Source: Arsenophonus sp046530785 (GTDB lineage Bacteria > Pseudomonadota > Gammaproteobacteria > Enterobacterales > Enterobacteriaceae). From it: a DNA stretch of 24,269 bases. The first letter of the stretch is position 1, and each line of letters begins with the position of its first letter. This document shows positions 1 through 10,590 of the stretch, one piece after another. The stretch spans positions 1-24,269 of the forward strand of contig JBHEQT010000025.1 of NCBI GenBank assembly GCA_046530785.1. Reading direction: 5' to 3'. The notes under the pieces are model-generated. The model saw nothing but the letters and a program-made list of their open reading frames with translations, ran no database searches and was not told the DNA's origin. Made by a program: the position numbers and the translations under genes.

Positions 1-2639
1 TAAACAGTAGATGTTAAAATTCTAAACGCTTACATTTTATAAAAGTAATAATATCTTTCTCTAACATAAAACAAGTTTATATCATAAAACCTTCAATCTC
101 ATTGTTATCTTAATAAGTAACGATTCTTAATCTTTATAAGAACAATTATTCCTTTAATCATTCTTCTATTTTTAGTTTATGGTAAAAATTTTTATTTTTT
201 TTAATATCAAATAAAATAGTTCTCATAAAATATCCCAATTATTTAAAAAATCGATACTGTCTTTATTCTGAAGCTACAATATCTTTCAATTTTGTTATTA
301 ATGCATAAATTAATTTTGAAAGAATTACTATTCTTAGTGAAAAGAAAATAATAATAAGTTTTGATCAATCTTATATTTTAGGATTAAATATCACTGGGAT
401 AGATGTTGATGTAAAAACAAAAGATAAAAGTTATAATTAATTAGCCTTCTTAAATTTTTATTAACAGCAGAAAAATAGATTATTCTGAAATAATTCGGCG
501 TATTACTCTCTATTTAAAATTTTATAATTTCTTTTTTTTCTCTCAAAATTTACTCATTTTTTATCTTAAAGAACTTTTGTATAATAATTTAGTATATAGG
601 GAAATACCTCATTTTAAATAGATACAATTATCTATTATTGTATAGTATATATAAAGTTATATATGGATTTTTAAAATCCTATTTTCTACTTTGTTCCGTA
701 TCTTTAGAATAATTTGTGGTGTTTCTCTAGAAAATAAAAGAAAATTAAGGTATTCTCTTTCTGGTAATCCTTCTATTATTAACAATATCCATCCCTTTTC
801 TTCTTTTAAACACGAAAATTTCTGACAAAAATATTACTTAATTTTTTTTTAATGTTAAATTTGAAAAATATGTAATCTCTTTATATTTTCTGGAGTTAGA
901 TTTATTGAAATAAAACTATAATTTTCATTTTTCTTCTGATGTAAAATTTGTTTGTTAAAACTATTAATCAAAAAAAAGAAGGGAGAGAAATTTTAATGTT
1001 AAAAATATATAGTTTTTAAAACTCTCGATTATTAATATCTTTGTATATAATTATAGAGGAGTTTTATTCTATAAATCCATATTTTTAATTTTGGTGAAAA
1101 TGAATTTAATTTTCATTCAAGCTATACAATTATAGATAAAGATACTTTCTAAAGAAAGTATGAAACCCAGTATATATTTTATAAAAGAAATGGTAGAGAA
1201 AATAAAACCTTTTGCATAAAATAATATTACTCCAAAAAGTGGAGATCTAAAAAATATTTCAGAATTTATTTTATAATAATAAATATTTAGAAAATTAATA
1301 AGATTATAATACATGATATTAAAATTTATAAGTATAATTTCACTATGAAAATATTTTCTGAATTCCTAACAGAAAAATGCAAAAGGAATTTAATTAGAGT
1401 AAAGAGATATAACTCTATAGATAGAAGACATAAATAACGCGTCGTTATGTTATAATTAGAATATATTTCAATTTTGACTGCCTATTTTTATTTTGTAATA
1501 AGATTTTTTTCTTTATATAACTGTAGACTATGTAATAGTAAATTCTTTTTATTGCTTCTCAAAGAAGTAATCACGGTTAATTCCGTTCCATAACCTTTTC
1601 TTTTCTACTGAGTTGTAAAAATTCTTTAATATAAAATTTTTTGTTATTTATAACAAAAATATCTTGGTATTTAAATATTTTATTAACGATTAATATCTAG
1701 ATTTCTCTGATTAGAGAGATTGTAATAATTTATGATCTAGTAAATATAAAAGTGGGTGAAGATATAAATAATTATACCTATTTATTTGGCCACAATTTCA
1801 ATTTTAAAAATATGATTTTTATTGATAATAGAAAATAAAACTAGTCAAATTTTTCTAATTTTGCATCTCGTGCTGTTAAGGAATAATCAAAAATTATACT
1901 TCTAATAAAACAATAATTTTCTTAGTAAAAATTATTGTTTACTTAAAATTAATGACATTATTATTAGTCTTTGAACATATAGTCGTTGATTTTTGAATGA
2001 CAAGAATTCTCTCTAGATTATATTCGTGCTTTTATGCTAGAAAGATATAATTAATATCTTTATTGCGCATTTAAAATTTGAATTTAAAATCAATGCTTAA
2101 TATGTTAGATCTTTTTAGGATTAACGAAAATTATAATTCTGATTTAAGATATGTGAATATTTTTTCTGATGAAAATAGAGAATGGTGCAAAAATAAATTT
2201 TGAATTTTTTAGCTAAACAAAATTAATAATATTTTTAAATATGAATATATTATTAAAGATTAAAGATAGTGTGAATCATTTTGATGGAAGTTGAAAAATA
2301 AAAGAAACATTATTTGGAAAATGTTTAAAGAAATTAGCAATTTCCTGAATGAAAGGCAGTAAGGTTAAGATTAGGGTTATTTCCTAAAAAAAAGAAGTTA
2401 TATAGTTAAAAATAAAAATAAGATTTTAAAAAACATTAACAGAAAACAAAAGATATTTAGATTATCTATAGAGAATTCAAATGTTTTTAAACTATATATT
2501 CCTAAACTGAAGCAAATTCAGAAATTAGAATAATAGAAACTGAATATTTAAAAACTATTAAGAAAAAATTTTTAGATCTTTAATAAGATCTCATAATTTT
2601 GCTATATCTAAAAATAACCACTTTTCTTAATATTTTATA
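1..2639. other. Gene-poor AT-rich region left of the iron operon
   Basis: I read this stretch on both strands and recognise no gene, tRNA or rRNA. Open frames are short and broken by stops, as expected by chance in DNA with so little G+C. A 65-codon minus-strand frame at 1117-1314 has no ribosome binding site and a residue make-up (Ile, Phe, Tyr, Lys, Asn) typical of translated AT-rich noise. A 33-codon plus-strand frame at 2102-2203 is also unsupported. The structured elements are a 13-bp hairpin at 1908-1940 and a 7-bp hairpin at 2574-2591 (arms AGATCTT and AAGATCT, loop TAAT) lying about 50 bp upstream of the operon promoter. Confidence 0.7.
1908..1940. repeat. Perfect 13-bp inverted repeat, 7-nt loop
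   Basis: The left arm at 1908-1920 (AAACAATAATTTT) is exactly complementary to the right arm at 1928-1940, separated by a 7-nt loop CTTAGTA. It lies in DNA without a recognised gene. No T tract follows directly on either strand, so I do not call it a terminator. With only one G-C pair, a stem this long can arise by chance about once in a window of this size and composition. Confidence 0.6.
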
Positions 2640-2668
2640 TTGATAAATAAAATTTTATTGAATATTAT
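2640..2668 (+). promoter_or_regulatory. Predicted sigma70-type promoter of the iron operon
   Basis: A -35 box TTGATA at 2640-2645 (5 of 6 to TTGACA) is followed by a 17-bp spacer and a -10 box TATTAT at 2663-2668 (5 of 6 to TATAAT). Transcription would begin near 2675-2676, giving a leader of about 50 nt before the P19 start codon at 2725. The predicted start falls at the edge of the Fur box, the usual arrangement for repression by blocking RNA polymerase. AT-rich DNA yields many -10 look-alikes; spacing, position and operator together make this one credible. Confidence 0.6.
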
Positions 2669-2712
2669 TAATAATAATAATAATTATCATTATTAATAAT
2701 ATTCAATAAAAT
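2652..2712. repeat. 61-bp palindrome centred on the Fur operator
   Basis: Positions 2652-2675 pair perfectly with 2689-2712 (24 bp); after one A/C mismatch (2676/2688) four more pairs follow (2677-2680 with 2684-2687), leaving a 3-nt centre. A 24-bp perfect stem is very unlikely by chance even at this base composition. It contains the -10 box and the predicted Fur box and ends directly before the P19 ribosome binding site (GGAA, 2713-2716). Since transcription probably starts inside it, it is better read as a double-strand protein-binding site than as an RNA hairpin, though the downstream arm would be in the mRNA. Confidence 0.85.
2676..2694 (+). promoter_or_regulatory. Predicted Fur box upstream of the iron operon
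   Basis: AATAATAATTATCATTATT matches the classical 19-bp Fur consensus GATAATGATAATCATTATC at 15 of the 18 non-central positions. In the alternative 6-6-1-6 reading, 2670-2675 and 2676-2681 are both AATAAT (5 of 6 to GATAAT) and 2683-2688 is ATTATC (6 of 6). The overlapping registers suggest room for more than one Fur dimer. It sits just downstream of the -10 box and 30 bp before the first gene of an iron-uptake operon, so repression by Fe-loaded Fur is the natural inference. Whether this genome still encodes Fur cannot be seen here. Confidence 0.65.
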
Positions 2713-2724
2713 GGAAAATAAAAA

Positions 2725-3288
2725 ATGAAATTCTTTTATTACGCCAATATTTTAGGTTATTCACTATTCTCTATAATAGTATTTGCTCGAGAATATCCTC
2801 TTGGTAAACCTATTATTAAAGAGGGAATGGAAATACAAGGTGTTTATCTTCAACCAATCACTATGGATATTCAGAAAGGACAACACCATGCTATTTCTCC
2901 TCACCTTCCTGCAGATAAAGCAGATATTCATTTAGAAGCAGATATTCATGCGGTTGAAGAAAACATAAATGGTTTTGCTGAAGGTGATTGGATCCCTTAC
3001 TTAACTATCGAATATTCCATTACCAAACTTGATATGAAACTGCAAACACAATCAGGTACATTTATGCCAATGGTGGCTAGTGATGGTCCTCACTACGGTG
3101 AAAACATCAAATTAAATGGATACGGTAAATACCGTGTTACCTATAAAATATATCCTCCTTCTTATAATAAACAAGTTTCTTTTGGTCGCCATATTGATAA
3201 AGAAACTGGAGTATCTCAATGGTTTAAATCATTTAAAATTTCCTGGGATTTTTATTATTCAGGAGTAGGTCGTAAAGATAGTTATTAA
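2725..3288 (+). CDS. P19/Tp34-family periplasmic high-affinity iron transport protein (FtrA/FetP type)
   Basis: This 187-residue protein belongs to the P19/Tp34 iron-transport family (Campylobacter P19, E. coli FetP, Bordetella and Brucella FtrA), dimeric periplasmic proteins that bind a metal and feed iron to an FTR1-type permease. A signal peptide covers residues 1-21, with likely cleavage after Val-Phe-Ala. The mature part carries the family signatures GMEIQGVYLQPI (34-45), HLEADIHA (69-76, supplying Glu71, Asp73, His75), FMPM (113-116), GPHYGENI (121-128) and RHIDKETGV (155-163). Full length for the family. The start is supported by GGAA at 2713-2716, 8 nt upstream. First gene of the operon, under the predicted Fur-controlled promoter; 107 nt separate it from the cupredoxin gene, wider than the later junctions. 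The family assignment is firm; the exact iron chemistry is inferred from relatives. Confidence 0.93.
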   Translation: MKFFYYANILGYSLFSIIVFAREYPLGKPIIKEGMEIQGVYLQPITMDIQKGQHHAISPHLPADKADIHLEADIHAVEENINGFAEGDWIPYLTIEYSITKLDMKLQTQSGTFMPMVASDGPHYGENIKLNGYGKYRVTYKIYPPSYNKQVSFGRHIDKETGVSQWFKSFKISWDFYYSGVGRKDSY

Positions 3289-3395
3289 TATCAAAAATAA
3301 ATATATTTTAATTGACTATTTTAGGTTAGTAGAAAAATTAAGAATAGATCTTTTTATTTTGTTTTGTTCTTTTTTTAATTATTTGAGTTAATATA

Positions 3396-3734
3396 ATGAA
3401 AATATTATTAAGTTTAGTCTTATTATTACTATATATATTAATACCGAAGTTTATTTTTGCTGCTGAAAAATTCACTATTGAATTGGAAATGAAAAATGGG
3501 GATTTAATTCCTCTTATATTAAAAGTGCCATCAAAAAAGATCATTCGGATCAAAATTACCAATACAGGTACTGAACCCTCTGAATTTGAAAGTACTCAAT
3601 TGCGTAAAGAAAAAGTTTTATTTCCAGGAGCAAAGTCAGTATTGGTGATTGCACCACTTAAACCTGGTACTTATACCTTTTTTGACGATTTTCATCTATT
3701 TTCTCCAAAAGGAAAAATAATTGCTATAGAATAG
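3396..3734 (+). CDS. Periplasmic cupredoxin-fold protein of an Ftr/Efe iron-uptake system (FtrB-like)
   Basis: A 112-residue exported protein: signal peptide about 1-22 (hydrophobic Leu/Ile core, ending FIFAA), then one cupredoxin-like domain. The segments SEFES (62-66), LRKEKV (69-74), the PGAKSVLVIAPLKPGTY stretch (77-93), FFDDFH (95-100) and a C-terminal KGKIIAIE are those of FtrB and of the N-terminal domain of EfeO. In FtrABCD this protein is thought to act with the P19 protein in periplasmic iron oxidation and hand-over to the permease. There is no Cys in the mature protein, so it cannot form a classical type 1 copper site; acidic and His residues would have to bind metal. Its TAG stop overlaps the AGGA ribosome binding site of the FTR1 gene, so the two are co-translated neighbours. 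Role inferred from relatives and context. Confidence 0.85.
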   Translation: MKILLSLVLLLLYILIPKFIFAAEKFTIELEMKNGDLIPLILKVPSKKIIRIKITNTGTEPSEFESTQLRKEKVLFPGAKSVLVIAPLKPGTYTFFDDFHLFSPKGKIIAIE

Positions 3735-3744
3735 GATAGATTTT

Positions 3745-4581
3745 ATGGGTCAGGTTTTGTTTGTTATTTGGCGAGAAAGTTTTGAAGCCCTCTTAGTTAT
3801 AGGTATTATTTATTCTTGGATTAAAAGGCATCCTGATGCACATAACGGAATAAAATTTCTTTGGATTGGTGTTTTTTTTGGTGTAGCCTTTTCTATATTA
3901 TTAGCATTTTTAATATACGGTGTATTCAATTCCTTTGATGATAGCAAACAATCTCTATTTATGATCTTTATGGAGATTTTTTCTTGCATCTTGATTGTTA
4001 AAATGGTCTATTGGATGAACAAACACGGTGGTTCAATAGAATCTGAAATTGAATTGGGGATAAAACACAATATTGATCATCGTAATTGGTGGTATGTTAC
4101 ATTGATTATCGTTATTGCAATTGCTCGTGAGGGTAGTGAAATTGTGATTTTTCTATCCAGTTTTATTATGTCTCTTACATCAAACGATTCGTTAGAATTT
4201 TTTATGGAGGTTGCAGGTGGTATAGTGATTGCAAGCTTAACTTTTTATTCTTTCTTGATGACAAACCGTTTTATCTCTTGGAATATTTTCTTTAAAGTTA
4301 CTGGTATTATTTTGTTATTTATTGCCCTATCACTGCTACTTAAAGGGGTTGAAGAGAGTGTAAATTTATTAATTGAATTTGATTTTTCTATACCTGAATT
4401 TTTGAGTTATCCAGTATGGAATACCAGTATATTACTAGACGACTCAGGGATGATAGGAAATTTTATTGCCTCATTTTTTGCCTACCGTTCACAGCCTATT
4501 TTGTTGAGTCTAATTACTTTTATTTTTTATTGGTTTGTTATAGTTACATTATTTTTATTGCATGGTAAAAAACATGCGTAG
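3745..4581 (+). CDS. FTR1-family iron permease (EfeU/FtrC type)
   Basis: A 278-residue inner-membrane protein with seven predicted helices (about 3-24, 37-60, 69-91, 116-142, 154-172, 181-200, 252-272), the number and length normal for bacterial FTR1 permeases. Both signature REXXE motifs are intact: RESFE at 10-14 in helix 1 and REGSE at 128-132 in helix 4. In the family these glutamates carry Fe(III) through the membrane. The start is fixed by AGGA at 3733-3736 with 8 nt spacing, 10 nt after the cupredoxin stop. The 3' end overlaps the M75 gene, a mark of translational coupling. Nothing is truncated or missing, which in such eroded DNA points to continued selection. In E. coli terms it is EfeU, in Bordetella/Brucella terms FtrC; I give no symbol because the operon mixes the two types. 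Confidence 0.95.
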   Translation: MGQVLFVIWRESFEALLVIGIIYSWIKRHPDAHNGIKFLWIGVFFGVAFSILLAFLIYGVFNSFDDSKQSLFMIFMEIFSCILIVKMVYWMNKHGGSIESEIELGIKHNIDHRNWWYVTLIIVIAIAREGSEIVIFLSSFIMSLTSNDSLEFFMEVAGGIVIASLTFYSFLMTNRFISWNIFFKVTGIILLFIALSLLLKGVEESVNLLIEFDFSIPEFLSYPVWNTSILLDDSGMIGNFIASFFAYRSQPILLSLITFIFYWFVIVTLFLLHGKKHA

Positions 4582-5473
4582 TTTTTTCAATCAAAATATA
4601 ATACTTGTTTGTAATTTTATCTTTTTTTCTGGAATTTCAGAATCGGAATATTTGAAAAAACTATACTCCAGTGTACAAATAGAAGATAATATTATCTTTG
4701 CTAAAGGAAATATTCCAACCAATAAAAAATATCATTCATCTATCAAATCTTATCTATCTTTTATCCTTTCAGAATTTCATGAAATAATTATAGAATTAGA
4801 TATTTTAGAAAAAAAACTAAAAAAAGGTGAATTGAAAAAGGCTAAACAAGCCTACATTCAAGCTCATCAGCATTATGAAGCGATACGCCCAATTGTTATC
4901 TTATTTGGTAATAGTGATCGTATAATTAACGCAAAGGATGATTATTTTCTTAAAGGTGTTAAAGATTATCGTTTTACAGGATTTCATTTAATTGAATATC
5001 AACTCTTTTATTGTAAAAATATCAAAGCTTCATTAAATGCTACAGATCAATTATCAATGAAATTACGTGACCTTAAAAAACGCATATCTACTGAAAATCT
5101 CGATATTATTAATCTAGTGCAAGCATCTATATATTTTATTGAAATGATCCTTGAAACAAAATTAGCAGGTAAAGAGAATATTTATAGCTTTTCTGATCTA
5201 AATGATATTGCTGCTAACTTACGTGGATCTAAAGAAGTGGTTAAAGTTCTTTCACCATTTATTGCAAAAAAAGAATTATCCCTAATTTTGAAGAACTATC
5301 AGAAAAGTAATGATATTCTTTCACATTATCAACTCTCTCAAGGTGAATATAAGTCATACAATCAATTAAGTAATAAAGACAAAATGACTTTTTATTCTAT
5401 TCTTTCACAACAAGCAGAATTTCTCGTTGCATTGAGAGCTCAATTAGATCTTGATCTATATCATAAATATTGA
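4562..5473 (+). CDS. M75/imelysin-like periplasmic protein (EfeO C-terminal domain type)
   Basis: This 303-residue protein matches the M75 (imelysin-like) domain of EfeO, the periplasmic partner of the EfeU permease. Family hallmarks are LKKAKQAYIQAHQHYEAIRPI (His104, Glu106), the NAKDDYF region (123-129), GFHLIE (140-145, the HxxE motif at His142 and Glu145), YSFSDLNDIAANLRGS near 208-223, and the closing EFLVALRAQLDLD. A hydrophobic segment at about 12-24 looks like a signal peptide. Two in-frame starts exist: ATG at 4562 (20-nt overlap with the FTR1 gene) and ATG at 4574 (8-nt overlap); the second gives a more typical signal peptide. Canonical EfeO fuses a cupredoxin domain to M75; here the cupredoxin is encoded separately, upstream of the permease. 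Neither EfeB nor FtrD follows. Despite the peptidase name, the role in this context is metal binding or delivery. Confidence 0.9.
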   Translation: MVKNMRSFFNQNIILVCNFIFFSGISESEYLKKLYSSVQIEDNIIFAKGNIPTNKKYHSSIKSYLSFILSEFHEIIIELDILEKKLKKGELKKAKQAYIQAHQHYEAIRPIVILFGNSDRIINAKDDYFLKGVKDYRFTGFHLIEYQLFYCKNIKASLNATDQLSMKLRDLKKRISTENLDIINLVQASIYFIEMILETKLAGKENIYSFSDLNDIAANLRGSKEVVKVLSPFIAKKELSLILKNYQKSNDILSHYQLSQGEYKSYNQLSNKDKMTFYSILSQQAEFLVALRAQLDLDLYHKY

Positions 5474-5538
5474 AAAAATCTATGAATATTAAATAAAACA
5501 ACAAAATATATAAAATGAAATTTTTAAGAAAATATGTT

Positions 5539-5557
5539 AAAATTCTTAGAATTTTTT
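5539..5557 (+). terminator. Weak candidate terminator of the iron operon
   Basis: A 7-bp stem AAAATTC (5539-5545) and GAATTTT (5549-5555) with a TTA loop runs into six T residues (5552-5557), 66 nt after the M75 stop codon. The shape fits an intrinsic terminator, but the stem holds a single G-C pair, so termination would be inefficient by usual rules. Confidence 0.25.
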
Positions 5558-8500
5558 AGAATCATTTTTAGAAAAACTATTATTAAACGTATAAAATACA
5601 TCAAGCAAAATTATGATAAATAATCTCATATTTAAACGCGGATCCCACCTAGTATGATATTTAAGATATTCAATAAAACATCTTTTATTTTCTTAAATAT
5701 TTAGATTAATAAACACTTAAATAAGTTACAAAATTTATTTAAAGTATATTAACTCTCAGATAGTTATTTATTTAATAAAAATAAAAAAATGATTAATCAT
5801 AATGATAAAGTAATATTTCTGATTTTTTGGATTCTATACTTTTATCCAAAACGTAGGTGATTGATTCTTATTATTTCCACTTACTAAAACCTATTGATTC
5901 ACGTTCTTCTAGAAAATTAAATAAATTTTCTGAAAAGAAGAATTAATAATTTTTCAAATGAATGGTTGGGGGAAATCCAGAGCGTTTTATTGGTAATAAC
6001 TTATTAAAAAATGTGCTAATAATTAATAAAAAAATAATTTATTTTCTAAGTAATATTTAATGACACACCTCCACTTCCAGTATACACTAGAATACTATCT
6101 ATTTTCATTAAGGATTCATTCTTTTATGCTTTCTCTGTAATGTTGATCAATATTCGATATCTATCGATTTATTTGGATTCAAAAATAGAGAATGTATAGT
6201 ATATTAATTAATGATATAAAATTAATGAAATGATGATATGAATTGAGTAATAAAAAGATTATGAACCAACTTTGTTTAACGGAAAGAATCATATCAATTG
6301 TTGTACGTATCATTTATTTTAAATCTAGAATTTTGAGATAAATATTCCTAGAAGATCAAAAACAATTTTAGTAATCCTAAAAATTAAGAATTCTATAAGA
6401 TAAAATAAGAAATTAACTACCATGAAATTTAAAAGGATCCAAAAGGTAATCATATCTTATTTTATTTTCATTTTTCTCATCGCTAAGAATTAAAAAAATT
6501 TAAATTTTATAACAAAAAAATAAGAATTTTATAGATGAAAAGCTACTCATTTAGTATCAATTGTAATTTTTACTTAAAATGTATTAATCTTTATTTATTT
6601 TTAAAAAATTAAAAATAATTTAAATATTAAAACCCATTAATAGTGAACCAACATTATAGATATATCAAACTGTTTGGTCTAAGGATATTTAATTTTTGTT
6701 GTAATTTCTAATAGACTAAAGAAAATTTTTAGCAAAATTGTTACTTAAATAAAGAATTAAATAAATTATTAAAAACCTCTTCTTAATTTGAATATTTGCT
6801 CTTAAATAAGAAATACTCATTCTTTTTATAAATTAGTTTATTCTATTTTATTAAGTTAAGAATTAGTAAAGACAAAATGTTATTTTGTATAATCTTTCCT
6901 ATCAATATTTCTATCAGATATATCTTAGAAATTGTTATATTATCACGAAATAAAGTAAAAAGATCCAAATAAAATAAATTAGATAAAATATTATGACTGA
7001 TATTTTTTCTATTGTTTGTATTATATTATTATACGTTCCTTTATACCTTCATATTGCTAAAGTTAGATTTTTTATAATATTTATATAGTTTAAAATCTTT
7101 TATGATTATTTTATTTTGTTGTATAGTAATGTATTATTAGATTAATAAGTAACTGACAGAATCTCAGATAAACCATGTCCTATCTATCCTAGTTTATAAC
7201 TCTATATAGAAATTGGGGGGTATATTTATTTTGAGAGAATATAATAATGTTAATACGTAATTATAAGATGCCTTTATAGATTTTAGCTTTAGTTTATATA
7301 AGAAGAGAAAATTATTCTTACTATCAATATCAAATCTACCTTTAACGATTAAATAACCAAATAAAAAATAATTGTTTCTATTTTTTACTTTTTCTTGCTT
7401 TGTTACACCCCAGCTTAAAGTTAGTTACTAATATTCAAAATATAAAAACTGAATTTCCGCAGAAATGCTAAAAAGAAAAATCCTGTCATTAAATGAACAA
7501 GGCTAAATATCCGATTAATATTTTCGTTTATTCATTCATTTATTTATCAGGTAAGTCCATTGCAATTATTCTTGGTTTTTGATAATAAACATCGAGATCT
7601 CAATGTATTATTGTGGTTTTCTATAAAAAATCAAAGATTAAAAGGAGTATGTTCCCATAATTTATTTGGATAATTACCGAATATAATAAGGAATTAATAA
7701 TAATTATTTAATTAATAAAAAACAAATTTATAATTTTAAATGTTTATTCAGTTGAAACGAGTGTTTAACTATATAAAATATACACCACTCTAAAACTTAG
7801 TAAGTATAATTTGCATTCCTAATTTACCAAAATATTTCGAAAATACACACGAGAATTTAGAAAAATATAGAGAGAAGTGAAGGAAAAATAAATATAAAAA
7901 CATAAATAATAGCACATGTTATATAAATACCTCGTTCTTTGCTAGACAGCATATTTTCTAGATAAAATTGAAAACAATAAAACAACGTAACAATAGAAGA
8001 AGGATATGAAAATCTCAAATGTGATTCAACTGAACTGATTATCTTCAATTTAGTGATTTTTAAAAATATTTTGTTAACTATATTTTAAGAAAATAAAGAA
8101 AAGTGTTTACTAAATAAATTTATATAAAGATCATTTTGATCAGCTTTATAAGTTGCAATTTTGCTTTAATATAAAAAAGAATAATAAAAATAATCAAAAG
8201 AAAAATATAGTTAAGATATTTATTTAAAGAAACTTATTTCCGATTAAATCAAAATTCAGTTGTGAACTATTGCTAATTCTTGAAAGAGATATCAAAGAAA
8301 TACGTAAAATACATAATGAAGTTGTATGAATTATTAAAAATATTTTTAACTGATATAACAAAAGAAAAATATTACTAGTGAACCATTAAAAACGCAGGAA
8401 AAAATATAAAAATTCAACGTTTTAATTGATTATATAAAAGAAAAAGATTAACTATTTATTTGAAGAAAGTAAAGAAATAATCAGAAAAAATATTTTACAG

Positions 8501-8825
8501 TCAAATTGTTAAATAAACTGATGAGAGTTTAAGATTAAAATAGAAAAATATTCTTATAAGAGTTACTGTAAAAACACCAAAAACAAGAATATCTACTAAT
8601 TTCCATAAAACCAATAATATGGTAAAAATGTTTAATAGGTTTCAGAAAACAGAATTTTAAAAATAAAAGATCCATAAAATTTTCTTGAATAATCTGAAGT
8701 TGATGAAGGCATAATTAGTGAAATAAAATTAAATATATATTTTTCGTAAAATCACTTTAACAGAGCTGATTTATGATGCAAAAATTTTCCTTTGAGGAAA
8801 ATAAAGGAATGGAAGTATATAAGAA

Positions 8826-8864
8826 ATATTATATTTTAGTCTAGTATAGACTATAATATAATAT
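8826..8864. repeat. 39-bp palindrome, 17 pairs with one mismatch
   Basis: TAGTCTA (8837-8843) and TAGACTA (8847-8853) pair around a 3-nt loop GTA. After one T/T mismatch, ten further pairs follow (8826-8835 with 8855-8864). Seventeen pairs with one mismatch and a tight loop is beyond what I expect by chance here. No T tract or gene adjoins it, so its role is unknown. Confidence 0.7.
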
Positions 8865-10590
8865 AGATATACAAGGATAAAAGTATCCTGAATCTAGTTT
8901 ACAATATTGTTTTTCACAAAATATTGTCTCTTTAAATTGAAGAAGGTGATTTTAAATTTTGGGAAAAGACGTTAAAGAGTATATATTCGGATAATTTTTA
9001 CCATTTATCATCAGAATGGATTATAGATGCTATTCTATATTTCGGTATTATTTTGAATATCTAAAATAATTATAACAAACAGATTAGTATATAAAACAGA
9101 ATTTATATGATTTTTCTAAAAAGTTCTCTTTGTAATTAAAATGGGAGGGTATAATCTATAATCTATGCTTATAACTAAGCAGTTATGAATTAAAAAATAA
9201 ATTAACGTAAAAAGATGATTAATAATCTAGATTGTATTAAGTAGAAAAATTTAGCTATGTCAGTTTTTCTTTAAATCCTAAAATACTTCTAAAATTATAT
9301 CAAATTGAAAAAATGAAAAATAAAATAGAAATGACCTATTTTAACTATAAACCTGTTGGAAGGGAGATTTCAGCGCAAACAGATTAAGGATAAGAAAGAG
9401 TAATTAATTTAAAAAATGGAAAGGTGCACGATATTGAAATATATAAACTAGATTATCAGTATAAAGCAGGTTTTTTAAAAGAGAAATAATCACAATAGAA
9501 ACAATTTTTGAACTTAAAATTGTGTGGTATGGATGAAGGGTAAATTGTTTCTGAAAAATCAAAATATACAATCTGGATAAGCTAACAAAATATATAAATG
9601 TAGAATAGAAGTATTAAAAATTTAAATATAGCAATATTTTCTCTGAAAGAACAGTTTCAAAGGGGATAAAATTAATCTATATCAAATTTAATCTGGAGAG
9701 GATTATGAATCTTTATAAGTAAATAATATTTTATATTGATGAAAATAAATTTTTTCTCACTAGAGTAATATTCTTAAAAAATTTTTTATAATATCTAAAT
9801 TGTAATTGAATATTCTATAAATTCATTTATTTGAAAACTTTTTACTTCTTTAAATTTGGTATGAAGAAAATAAAATTCGATAATTTATTGAAGCAAAATA
9901 TTTTCATCCCTAAATATTAAGATATTCTTTTTCAGATATAAAAGAAAAAAGTTGGTTATCTATATTGTTTATTTTAATAAATCATATAATCTTGCTCTAT
10001 ACACGAAAATCCTATAACATTTCCCTTTGATACGCTAGTTGTTTATAATCCGGAAATAAAACGTCACCTCTTAATTTGAAAATAGTGATATTTCTGATCG
10101 ATAAATACTTTTTTATCTGATTTTTATCAAAAGAATTTCACTCTATCCTTAATAATATTTCATTTAACTAATATTTTTTTTACTAATTCAGAAAATAGTA
10201 AAGCTTTTATATACCAAGAATTCAGAATAGTTTAAGTAATGATTATTTTAAAAAGGAAATAATTCAGAAATCAACACTTTTGATATTATAAAAGAGATAA
10301 CGGGAAAAACATATCTTAGTTTTATCTCGCAATGTGATTATATTAAGTTAAGAAATAGCGTTTTTCGCTCAATGAATAGATGTTATAATCAGATCTATTT
10401 ATGTTTAAATCTCGTTATATTATAAGAATAAAGAAATATTATTGATAAAAATTTTTATATTAAATTTCAGAGAAAAAACTTGTTATTGAGAAGTATTAAT
10501 GAGTAATATAAACCAATTACGAAAAATAGAGAAGAAGATGTAAAAAAGATAATAGAATCTACTAAAAATATAGTTAGTCAAGTTTTAATT

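Noticed and set aside
3338..3562. 74-codon minus-strand open frame
   Set aside because: Antisense shadow across the start of the cupredoxin gene, which has a signal peptide and family motifs.
8777..9312. TGA-free frame that would read through as protein if TAA/TAG meant Gln (ciliate-like code)
   Set aside because: G+C by codon position counted by hand is about 37/33/45, with position 3 highest, the opposite of the intact genes. TGA-free frames of this length are also expected by chance, and the intact genes end properly at TAA and TAG.
10252..10425. 57-codon open stretch just upstream of mpg, containing a TGKT-like run
   Set aside because: No start codon or Walker A context; codon-position G+C is flat (13/16/13), and an overlapping frame looks equally plausible.
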